The notes under the pieces are model-generated. The model had not been told where the DNA came from. It made no database searches and was given only the letters and a program-made list of their open reading frames with translations. A stretch of 64,000 nucleotides of DNA, taken from the NCBI RefSeq assembly GCF_954871325.1, contig NC_088775.1:7231561-7295560 (forward strand). Direction: 5' to 3'. Shown piece after piece: positions 21,744 to 32,161 of this stretch (position 1 is the first letter of the stretch; each line of letters begins with the position of its first letter). The position numbers and the translations under genes are program-made. Source of the stretch: Gordionus sp. m RMFG-2023. Taxonomy: Eukaryota > Nematomorpha > Gordioida > Chordodea > Parachordodidae.

Positions 21744-23629
21744 CAGGGCGTCGCTAGCCTTTGCAATCTCAGGAGGCGGCTCAACTAAAAATGGGGGACT
21801 TCGCCCCCCCCCATACACCCAAGTCATTTATTATATTATGCATACAAAATAAATTGGCATATAAATAATTAAAACAATATAAGACATTTCTAAAAATAAT
21901 ATTTTTTAATACAAAATCTATGAATTACAGTATAAAATATTTTCGATGCTGATATAAAAAAAATTTGCGTCTAAAGAATTACAACTGATAAAAAAGATAA
22001 TTCATACATATGCTTCAATTGATAATGGTTTTTAAAAACACATAATGCATATAATTCTTAGCAACTTACATTGACAAAAGGTTATCAAACTAATATAACT
22101 CTCTGTTACCATTTTAAACAATATTTTATAGAATGGACTAATAAGGAAAAATTTTATAGGCCCAAACTAAATCAACAATTTACAAGAAGAGAGTAAAAAC
22201 GACCAATCCAAATCATAAAGCTATATGGTGATTAGATGTCATGATGGAAGCTAGATAAGTAATCGAGAAAATTATTTGAGATATTAAATTTCTAAGATTA
22301 TCTTCCATTTTAAATGATATATAAACGACTACATAGTTGACCATTATTGTTTATCTAAAATATGCAATCATATGCTCTCAGTCGTTGTAGTAATAATCTT
22401 AAATTACATAGCAACACAAATTATAGATGCTGGTTAATTTGCAGTAATAGCCATGACACTCACTATGTAAACTAATATCAGAATTTATTATGTTGGATAA
22501 ATATATAATAAAAATACTAAAAATCTTTGGAAGAAATAATTATGCAAATATATTGAAGCCTGGAGTTATTTACACGGCATTGCCATATTAATTTTCTAAC
22601 TATAAAATATATACCAGAATGATATGATGAAACAATTAACATAATATATATTGTCGCAACACCTTGGTATATTATATCTTAAAATAATAGTAGTTTGTAA
22701 TAATATCTAAAATATATTTGTATTAAAAATTTCACTCAAAATTTCGAAAAAGAAAAAAATAACTTTCCTAAAAATAAAAAAGAGAATAAAAGATATCAAA
22801 TTTATTAAATCTATTGCAGGATGAATAAAAAAATGTTTAATTTTTAAAATTATTTATAACTAAATAGATGGTGTTAAATATTGAATGCAAATTGTTACTA
22901 TATTTATTATCAAAACTATTTATTTGTAAAATTTTATATAATATTAACTGAAATATATTATATAACTGTTAAATAGTTCCAATGGCATTTTATCTAATAT
23001 TTTATAAACAACTGTATATATTAGAGGATTATAAACTATGTGTATACTTGCTTTTTATAAAGAAATCTTTTATACTTATTTGGACCTTGAAAATATTTTT
23101 AGATATAGGTATGATAATAAAATTCAAAAATAAATACACAGTTGATTATTCATTTTGAACTCGGCTAATTACAATATTAAATTTGTTAATTTTCAAATAA
23201 TATATGATTATATTTATTTAATTAGGGTTATATAATAATTTAAATAATAAAAGTCAATTAAACTTCAACTGTTAAAGCTAAATTAATATATAGTGAGTTA
23301 TTGATATTATATTTTTAATACAGAATTTGATTGCAAGCTGGCATAGTGAAAATATAATTAATATGCATTAATCTAATCTAATATTTAAAATAGTATTCAT
23401 TTAATAAAATTTAAATAGTCTTATTAATTTCTAAATAATAAAATTAAATCTATATATTACTTAATGGAATTATACAAAATATCATTCAGGGGGCAATCAA
23501 AAAAATTTATTTTTAGTTCAAGGGGATATTAAGGAGCCATTAAAAAAAAAATTTTGCTTCAAGGGGCTATTCAAACTTTTCAGGGGCTCGAGCCCCTGCG
23601 CGCCCCCACCCCCCCCATTGACTCCACTG
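21744..23629 (-). mobile_element. hAT-type element, family C2, copy 1 (1.89 kb, non-autonomous)
   Basis: It starts CAGGGCGTCGCTAGCC and ends with a decayed inverted form ('GACTCCACTG'). The flanks ATTTTAAA (21736-21743) and CTTTTAAA (23630-23637) are an 8-bp duplication with one mismatch. The interior is collinear, in reverse, with the element at 40245-42132. Both ends carry G/C-rich subterminal blocks. The 1.7-kb interior is AT-rich with no transposase that I can recognise. Confidence 0.8.
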
Positions 23630-24152
23630 CTTTTAAAAGAGTTAATAATTTTTATCAAAATGATTTTATTTATATTAATTAGTTATGGGTAAAACAGTTA
23701 AAATCTTCTATCCGATTAAAGCTGCAAAAAAAATAATTTTTAAATAGCGTTCTACACCATGTAGAAAAAGATATTTTTTGAGCGAAAAGGAACATTAATA
23801 AATAGTTTGTATGTTTATCTGGAATAAAATTTTATAAAAAGTCCGTCTAAATCGACTAACGATTACTCATTCTTCAAATCAACTCGACTATTTAATATCA
23901 CTAGGTAGAAATATCTGATATAGCTTTAACCTGAGAAAAAATAAATTAGTAATTATAAAAAGTAATATTTTAATGTACATCATATAAAAAAAATTGTTAC
24001 TGCGCGGATCACGCTCAGTCCTGGTGACGGAGGCTAAGAAAGGGTGCACTGTCGACCACCTATTTAGACTTTTAAACCTTCCCCTGTCGCAAATAGTTTT
24101 ATCGGACTAAGTTTTCATTTCTATTTAACATCCATTTTGTAATAATTAAAAT
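23630..24152. other. Spacer with a 60-base GC-rich island
   Basis: Bases 24001-24060 are about 55-60% G+C in an otherwise AT-rich stretch ('TGCGCGGATCACGCTCAG' and 'CTGGTGACGGAGGCTAAG'). It could be a fragment of a structured RNA or of a transposon; I could not match it to tRNA, 5S rRNA or spliceosomal RNAs. Confidence 0.3.
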
Positions 24153-25823
24153 CAGGCGCGTACATAGCCAGCTGGAGGGGGGAGGGAAGATATCCCCCGT
24201 TACATAGCAAGAATTTTAGAAAAAATAAATAAGGGCCTCATAAATTGTGAATTTCAAAGTATTCTATTTCAAATAGGTTATATTCTATTCTAAATATAAG
24301 CAAAAAGTAAAAATTAATTTTAAATATATATTTAATGTGTATTATATCGCAAAAATTTAACATTAATTTTCCTTCATTTTTTAAACCTTAAACATTGATG
24401 GATATAAGAAAATTTTATCAACCGAAATTTTTTTATTTAAGTTATCTTTAATTCCTATGATTAGAAAATTTCAAGGATGTATGAAGTATTTTGATATATA
24501 AATAGACAGAATTTGCTGAGTATAATTATTTCTCAAACTTTCTGTGCTACAGGAAAACCTACGATGAGATGAAATTATGGACATCAAGGTGTTAGAGCAT
24601 TTTTTGGATCTAGAAGAGCCTATTTTGATTGCCATTGGAGAAATATCAGAATCATCCGAAACACATATTTAATCTGAAGCTAATACATTTATTAGTTTTA
24701 GTATGACTGCTGATTTTAATCATTGGAATGTATTAATAAATTATTTATTACACAACAATTTTATGCAAAATTTTTCAAAAAAAAGGATTTGGCTGAAGTT
24801 ATGAGAATCGCGAATATTATTATATTACAGCTTAGAAGACCAAGAGATAATACCAATCATTTTTTGAAATTATGTGATTGTTGAGGTAAAAGCGAAATTA
24901 TATAATTTTATGATTCACAAATCACGAGTTTACCGGCAAATAAATCGTTCCAATATTAATATAGACTAATTTGAGGATCATTCATTATAAAGAAACTTTT
25001 TTATTTCATTTTTGGATTTAATTCAGAGGATATAAATGTACTTAAGGCCAATTAATCTTTAAAATATAATTTATAGGTTATCCAAATATGTTAAATTAGT
25101 ATATTTTGGCAATGATTACCAATTAGTAACAAGCATAAATAAGAGGACCTTTTCTTCATTACAGATAAATTAAAAACCTATATCAAAAGTATGACATCTT
25201 AAAATTGATTGAATAGGTTAGCTTTACTCATCGAGATCTAATCCCCATCATTAAACAAATTATTAAAAAATTGGCGCAATCGCAAAGAAGATTGGATACA
25301 ATATTTTGACCAACTTTTTAAATCATTATAAATTTTTTTTAATTTTATATTTTATTGTGATTTACATACCGGTATATATAGCTTTCCTATCTCCTCTTAG
25401 TCTTAGTCTTGGTATTTATTAATTATTTTATTTATATGTCAGAAAAAAATCGTAATGACCTGAGAATCATATAAAAATAATAAATATGGTTTTTCATAAT
25501 TTAGAAGAAAAAGAAAACAATAATCATTTTCCAATAATATATATCTAATAATAAAAATTATGTCCAATTAAAAATGCTAATATTTGTTGATTGGCTGGCT
25601 ATGTTAAAACTAAACATAATTTTACTAAAATGAAGCCATGCTTCAACAGTTATAATATATTTTAACCTCTTAATATTTTTGTATTTTTCCAATATTTTAT
25701 TTATTTGTGTTAGAAATCATCATATTTTCAAATATGCTTAGTTCTAATAACCTTTAAATCCTTGAAAAAAATATCCCCGCCTACCCCCATCCTTTCGTAT
25801 AAAATTCCCGGCCACGGGCCTGG
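24153..25823 (+). mobile_element. hAT element, family D (1.67 kb), internally deleted transposase
   Basis: The left end is CAGGCGCGTACATAGCC. The right end read backwards is CAGGCCCGTGGCCGGG. The flanks ATTAAAAT and TTTAAAAT resemble an 8-bp duplication if one base is allowed at the right end. At 24398 the frame 'MDIRKFYQPKFF' is the characteristic start of a hAT transposase subgroup; it is followed by a probable intron ending at 'GTGCTACAG' (about 24555). Near 25145-25250 the C-terminal dimerisation domain is recognisable ('RTFSSLQ', then 'LKTYIKSMTS' and 'LNRLALL'). The middle is largely missing and stops are present, so it is inactive. Confidence 0.7.
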
Positions 25824-26753
25824 TTTAAAATTGTTCATAATTTGATATTTTAAAAAAAATTGGAAAAAGACTTTGCATCTTATGAAATTTGATCGTATTT
25901 TCGTCCAACTAGTCCAATAAATGCAGAACAAAATGTAAGAATTGATATAAAAATATATTTTCAGACTTATCATACGCATATTATCTGTCGCAAACTTGAA
26001 TTTGATATTTCTATTCAACTTTTCTAAATGAATTGGTGTTGAATTACTACAACTAGTTGGCAATATCATTTTTTTATGAAAATGAAGCATGATTAGTTCT
26101 TATAATGTTTTCAAAAGTAGTAATAATCATTTTAAATTTTATAAATTAATACACATTAGATGGCGTAAAAGTAAAATATAATAATTGATTTTTAAATATA
26201 TTATTAGCAGTGTGCCGTACATACGGTTATCTTAGTTGCCCACTACCTAAAAGGGGACCACAAAAAATAAATTTCTTGGTTAATACATAATTAAATCATT
26301 ATATTATGGAATCATCTATGGCTAGTAATACTTTATATGATAAAAAAAATATATATTATACATTTACCGATATCTTAAAACACCAGAAATCTTTTGTCCA
26401 AACTTTATAAAATAAATAATTTATTGAGGAATTGATAATATATTTATGAATAAAATCTGTGACTTTTAAAATTAATAATAATGATTATTCGTAAAAGTTA
26501 AGGTTCGGTCATAAATTATCGCTACGATAGTGATTCGAATCATTACCATGGTGTTTTTCGATAATAGCGATTTTACAATACTACATCGGCCCGATTTTAA
26601 AGTTTAACACAGCGCGACAGAAAAATTTACGAAAATTCAGGCTCGGCCTGGGTCGTTAAATGTTGCTAAAAGTCTGGATTAATATTATTTATTTGGATAG
26701 GTACTACCAAATTTATATTTAATATATATATGAAAAATCGTGATTTTTGGAAA
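25824..26753. other. Spacer, no recognised gene
   Basis: AT-rich; a 120-codon minus frame (25728-26090) overlaps the hAT D right end and is not a convincing gene. A GC-richer patch at 26500-26670 is unassigned. Confidence 0.4.
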
Positions 26754-26812
26754 GCGACTTTGGCCTAGTCGGCAAGAGCATCGTTCTGGGTTCGAATCCC
26801 AGCAAAGATCAT
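26754..26812 (+). other. tRNA-like sequence lacking the anticodon arm (pseudo-tRNA or SINE head)
   Basis: A perfect internal promoter A box, TGGCCTAGTCGG (26761-26772), is followed by a B box, GGTTCGAATCC (26789-26799). The T arm pairs perfectly (CTGGG with CCCAG). The boxes are only 28 bases apart against about 43 in a real tRNA, so roughly the anticodon stem-loop is missing. The acceptor halves pair poorly. It cannot be a working tRNA. It is followed by a T-rich run at 26814-26824 that could stop RNA polymerase III. Confidence 0.55.
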
Positions 26813-26824
26813 GTTTTTCTTTTT

Positions 26825-27657
26825 AATCTAACTTGGTGGTTCCGTCCTGGATAATATATAGGAGGCCGGACTCAACCACGTGATTCAGTTACAATATATG
26901 TTAAATAATAAGGCTCTTATTATATTTTAATAAATTTTGGTTGGTATTTAGCAAATTGGTGCTATTTAGAAAATTGCTATACGTTGACTTGACAGTATCT
27001 ATCATTAACCAAAAGTCAGTCGTCACCCGAATCTTTGTGTACGAATTTTGTAGCCATCACATTTTTATTATTTCCCAATGTCAATAAAGGCCCTTATATC
27101 TCTTCTCTTTGGCTCTCTATTTACATAAACCATTTTATAAACTTATAATTTATTTTTATTAAATAGGCCTTTATTGTTGTAAATAAAGTATTTAAATTTC
27201 GTTTTGTAAATATGGCATAAAGTGTAAGGATTAAGGATTCTATCTATATCCCTACACTGCAAAAAAAAAGTGTAGCACAAAATGTGATCAAAAATTTCCA
27301 AAAAAGATACAAATACAAACATGCTTTCAAAAATATCCAAAAAGATACAAATATACTTTCAAACATTATGATGGAGCGTTCCTGTCACATCCTGGGAAAA
27401 TTATGCATCTATTTGGACGGTATTCCTAGTAAAGGTTTTAAATTTCAAAAAGTATAATTTTGTTAAACAAATTTATGTCATTATCGCTAAAAATATTATT
27501 GATATAGAAATGTTTTATTTTTTAATATTTAAAGATATCATAACTGATTTATAATTTAACGGTGAATGAATAAAAATTGGAAAATCTTAAGAGATTTCTT
27601 TTTGCATTGTGGAGTGAATGAATTAAAATTAGATTTTTTTTAGGAACGCCTTTCGGA
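26825..27657. other. Spacer, no recognised gene
   Basis: AT-rich with a short local repeat ('AAAAAGATACAAATA' twice near 27300-27350). The 65-codon minus frame at 27143 is not convincing. Confidence 0.45.
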
Positions 27658-28058
27658 CAGGGACCCGGAGTGAACCGTAACGAACCGCCTAACCCTTATA
27701 AACCGTTATAAATATCTGAACCACCATAACCGAACCGATATAATTATTTTTTGGAGGAGTAAAAAGAACCTTTATAAAAAACGGTTAAACCGGTTCAGTT
27801 TTATATTTTTGAAATGGAAATAATTTGAATATCCAGAATTATACAAACTTGCTCTTATAGTACTGGCGGTTCCCGCAACACAAGTTTCTTTAGAAAGGAC
27901 TTTTTCGGTGCTAAAATTTGTGTTATCGTCACAACGAATAAAAAGGAATCCATTTATATTAGAAAATATATTACTTATATGTTCAAATAATATATATAAT
28001 TTTTTACAACTGAACCGTAATCAAACTGAATCGTTATAAATAACGGTTCGGGTCCCTG
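27658..28058 (+). mobile_element. hAT element, family E (401 bp), keeping the transposase C-terminus
   Basis: The ends are CAGGGACCCG on the left and CGGGTCCCTG on the right, a perfect 10-bp inverted repeat. The flanks share TTTCGGA on both sides. The plus strand at about 27850-28000 reads 'AVPATQVSLERTFSVLKF' and 'RIKRNPFILENILLICSN', which is the hAT dimerisation domain almost complete. The subterminal regions carry repeated 'GAACCGTTATAAA' words. It is a deletion derivative retaining only the 3' coding end. Confidence 0.8.
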
Positions 28059-28842
28059 TTTCGGAACATTCCAAAACATATGGGACTTTATAAAATATAT
28101 CATTAAAAATAGTAATGAAATTAACTTTTATTTATAAAATAAAAATATAAATGCGAAAAGTGGCATTTATAAAACAGAGGAAAAAATTCGTTATGATAAT
28201 AACAATTTTGTTCGCGAAGAATTTCGAAGGACGATAACAGCGAATTGCGACATGTATATAGCGACAAAGTTATTTATAGAATAAGGTCGCTTAAATAATA
28301 ATTTTAAATTTTTTGTATAAATTTTAATGTAATAATTTTTTTATAATCTTAAGTGAAGCTCGTTAGATAATTATTATACAAATATTTTTTTTAAAAATTA
28401 GCCTATAAAATACTTATTGATCTATAACAGGTATAATAAAATAATAAAAGTATTAACGCCATCTATTTTAATTGAATATATTTATATATTTAAACTAAAT
28501 TAAGTAAAAATAATTTAAAAGATTTTATATATTATTTATTTAGTTTTTCATTTGGATTTAAAATAATTAGTCATTTCATTCATGAAGGAATATTTGATTT
28601 TTTTTCCAAAAAAAATATTTAGAATATTTAAATGTTTTTCTTCGAAAATAAAATTTTTTAAAGATTTATGCTCAAAATATATTTGAAATTTTTTTTAAAA
28701 ATTCTTGGTTAATTCCTTTATTATCCATAATTAAAAAATTTAAATATATCTACTAAATTTAAATAAATTAATGTTATATAAAATAATTTTTCTTAAAACA
28801 TTTATAGGCTTTTATAGTTCGTAGACTTCTGAAGTTGGCTGG
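28059..28842. repeat. Partial interspersed repeat R1 (copy 4, 28265-28500) within AT-rich DNA
   Basis: 'AGCGACAAAGTTATTTATAG' and 'AAGGTCGCTTAAATAAT' through 'AACGCCATCTATTTTAAT' match the 5' third of the R1 family. The rest is unassigned. Confidence 0.45.
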
Positions 28843-29100
28843 CCTATTCAAAAAATGAACATGAATCGAATGGTAATAAATCGTACTCGATTCGTTTAAA
28901 AGAACAATTCACGATTTTTATTTGTATTCGATAAATAATTCGTGTTTCAAAAAAAAATAAATATTATCAGAATTTTATTGCTTTTGTAATTTCAAACGGA
29001 GAAAAATTGTAAAAAAAAAATATCTCTATCATATTACGAAATTAAAATGCATATTAATTTAATTAAAAGATGCCAAGCCAATTTTTTAAGCAGGTTTTTT
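28843..29100. mobile_element. Left end of a family F hAT-like element
   Basis: 'GGCCTATTCAAAAAATGAAC' and repeated 'ATTCG' words, then 'AAAATGCATATTAATTTAAT', match the left 270 bases of the element at 10876-12013. The right end was not found. Confidence 0.45.
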
Positions 29101-31675
29101 CTAATTGTTTCATCTTTACGAGAATTGCGATTATTTTTAATAATTAATCAGTAGTCAATATAGAGATGATGCTATTTGGGTCGTCTAACTTTTGGAGTGT
29201 CAAATTAATACAAATATTAATTTGCGATTTTTAGAAGCAAGCCACCCCCCCCCCTTCCCCCATCTTTTAGCATTTTTCTTAATATCCAATTTGATTTCAT
29301 GATAATTTTATAAATAATTCCTCAAATAAATCTTCATCTAAACAAATGGATTTTTGTTTTAGCAGTTTCATTGCAATAAAAATTATGATATGGTAAAAGT
29401 TGTCTAGGCATTTTTACTCATAAGATTGTTTTTTTTGATTCTATTATAAATAAACTTTCTTTTATTATACCTTATAATTTAAATAAACTCTATTAAAGTG
29501 TATCTACTTATTGAAAATTATTTTATGATGTTAGTGAAAAACATTAAAATCTTTATTTTCATTAATAAATTTTAATTATGCGCATATCATCGCACTTTTA
29601 TTTGTTTACAAATACAATTAGCATACACATACCCTATAATTCCTATGCATGAGAAATATCATTTTTTGCAATAAAACGTTTAAAATAAGGTGCATTCAAA
29701 AATTTTCCCAAGAACACTTAAGGAGTGTTGTAAAAGATTTAGCCGATTTTTTTAAAAATAACGACTAAATAAAGATTTTACTCAAAGAATAACTTAAATT
29801 TACGGCAAAAGGTGGCCATGTTGTCTCTTGACGAAATCTTGAAAATGAGGCAACATTGTTTTAGTTCTAAAATCTTGATTTTTTAAAGGTTTTTAACAAG
29901 ACTTCTCATGAACTTTAATTTTTTTAAATTTAATATTATTTGTATGGGCTTTATTATTGATGAACATGCTATGCTCATATAAATGGTAGATGATAATAGC
30001 TTATTTTGTCACTTTTGCACGGTAGGTTGCGTTCAAAAATTTTTCATCGAAAAACACTGAACCCAACCCCCCTCCCCCTTTTATTTGGAAAAGAAATACG
30101 TTTCAAAACATTAACATTAGGTTTTCCTAAAGTTATAACAAGTACAAATATAAGATGCAGCTTTTACAAATAATTTCTTATAAGATTAGAAGCAAAAGAA
30201 TTTAAGTAAAAAATTTATTACTCTTACATTGTTTGTAATATTAAAAAATTGCATACCCCTGAGCCCTGGTAAAATGGAAAAGTCTAGTTACGCCCCGGAA
30301 GAAAATTAGTTTAAAAAAAATTTGTCTATATAATTTGACCTTGTTTTTTTTTAGTATAGCTTTAAATTCTATTCTAAAGAAAGTATATTTCTGCAAAGTT
30401 TCATGGATTTTTAATTGGACAATTTTTAAGCTATAAACCTTCTTTTGGGGGTGCAAAAACGCATGTTTCAACTCATAATATTTTTTAAAAAAGGAAGTTT
30501 AATAGTAATATTTAAATATCAATTCTATAGAAATTTTGATTTATTTGCGTTTTTAAGTAGATTTTTACACTTATTAAAACTATATAATGATTTTCTTTGG
30601 GCAAAATGATAATTTCTCTTATAAGTGTTCTTGTCAAAATCATTAATTTTTTTTATTAATTTATACGTAGGTGGGGTAGTCAACCATGTAAATTCATTGA
30701 TTTAAAAAATAATAGAGAAAATCAACTTTGAAGGTTTCAAAAAAAAAAGATTATACACTTATGTAAACAAAAAGAAAAACTAAATTGGCTATATTAAATA
30801 ATATGTTAATAAATTATTTTTAAATGAAAAAAGGGATTTAAAATGAAATAGGGATGTTATGCATTCATGGATCAGGATGAAATTTGATTCGTTAATTTCT
30901 TGCTTCCTATTTATAGCGTAAAGTTATTATTTAGCATCTCTGAATCCTGATAATGAAGTTAATTCATTTTCATGTGCTTCTCATAAATATTCTTAAGGAC
31001 CTAAAATAGTTATGTAAGTTTTAATTTATTTAATATTATTATTTACAAATAAAAAAAATATATAACAATTCTAATTTACAACAAGCACTCGTAAATATTT
31101 TTTTTTGGTATAGAAAATTTGCAACAGCGTATATGAAGAAGAAAATTGTATTTTGGTTAATCAAATCAATTGGCCGACCGAAAGAGATAACGGGAGGTTG
31201 TACCAGTCCAAATTGAATGGCGCATTATAATAACGCACGGAGTGGATGTATTGAGCCATTATGCTAACAAAGCTTATCTGGGATACCTAAATATTAAGAG
31301 ATTATGTATGTTGTAATTGATACAAGAGTGGGGAATCATTCTTAGCATAACATAATGTAGAGTCACCTTGTGTAAAATTAAGAGTAAGTTCTCAAAAATT
31401 CTAGGTAAAATCAAATTTACATCTGTGAGTAACTCTGTATTGGAAAAAAAAATATTACATTTGACCGAAAATATATCCTAAGATAATTAATGTAGGAGTA
31501 TCTCATATAGGTTAGGCGGTAAAATAATAAAATTTCATTTGTGAGAGCACTATAATACAGGTTGGAATATATTTTCTAGTCTAGATTATTTTTTTTCTTC
31601 CAAATTTTAAAATCACACTTAGTATTAGTATTTTAATAATATGAAAGAAAATTATTGTAAAATTAATAATTAAAA
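29101..31675. other. Long gene-free AT-rich stretch with short transposon scraps
   Basis: At 30241-30297 there is a hAT-like end ('CTAGTTACGCCCCGG', read backwards CCGGGGCGTAACTAG). Poly-C tracts lie at 29250 and 30066, as is common next to hAT ends here. The 76-codon minus frame over 30241-30471 is not a gene. Bases 31140-31260 are GC-richer but unassigned. Confidence 0.4.
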
Positions 31676-31743
31676 ATGTGTAAATTAACCAAATGTGTAA
31701 ATTAACCAAATGTGTAAATTAACCAAATGTGTAAATTAACCAA
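31676..31743 (+). repeat. Minisatellite, 4 exact units of 17 bp
   Basis: The unit ATGTGTAAATTAACCAA is repeated four times without change. Confidence 0.95.
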
Positions 31744-31919
31744 ACCTTCATATCCAAATATAAGGTATGGGGGGAAGAAGTTACATCAGCTATGTCATAA
31801 TAAATCGACCCTAGAGGATTTATTATTTTTTGTATTTAAAGATTATATAAATAAACATTTCCTTCAGTTTTGACTTGCTCGTTTGTTGTAATTATTCAAA
31901 AATAATTGGTTTTTTTAAC

Positions 31920-32028
31920 AGAGATGCACCATTACCATCTTTTAAGCTGATACCGATACAAAAGTTGCCGAAATCGATATTAACATGGCATCGGCCGATA
32001 CCGTGATTAGTGGATCGAGTGCATCTCT
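31920..32028. mobile_element. Short MITE with AGAGATGCAC inverted ends (109 bp)
   Basis: It starts AGAGATGCACCATTACC and ends with GTGCATCTCT. The interior carries 'GCTGATACCGATA' and 'GGCCGATACC', giving a hairpin-prone element. It resembles the hAT-type ends seen at 37414. Confidence 0.6.
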
Positions 32029-32161
32029 TATTTTTTTTTCATTAAATATTAAAAATGTTATGCCATTTTTTTAAAGACTTTTTCATGAGATCCCTTATTC
32101 ATTTAATATATGAAATAATAAATATATTCATTAATTTATTCAAAGATATTTTTAATAAAGA

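Noticed and set aside
24001-24060. Possible 5S rRNA fragment ('GAGGCTAAGAAAGGGT' against the 5S internal promoter)
   Set aside because: Only one short word is similar; the rest of the 5S gene and its other promoter boxes are absent.
26754-26812. Functional tRNA gene
   Set aside because: The A and B boxes are too close; there is no room for an anticodon arm and the acceptor stem does not pair.
30241-30471. 76-codon minus-strand frame
   Set aside because: It overlaps a hAT-like end and has no conserved feature.
31676-31743. CRISPR-like array
   Set aside because: The four units are head to tail with no spacers; it is a minisatellite in a eukaryotic context.
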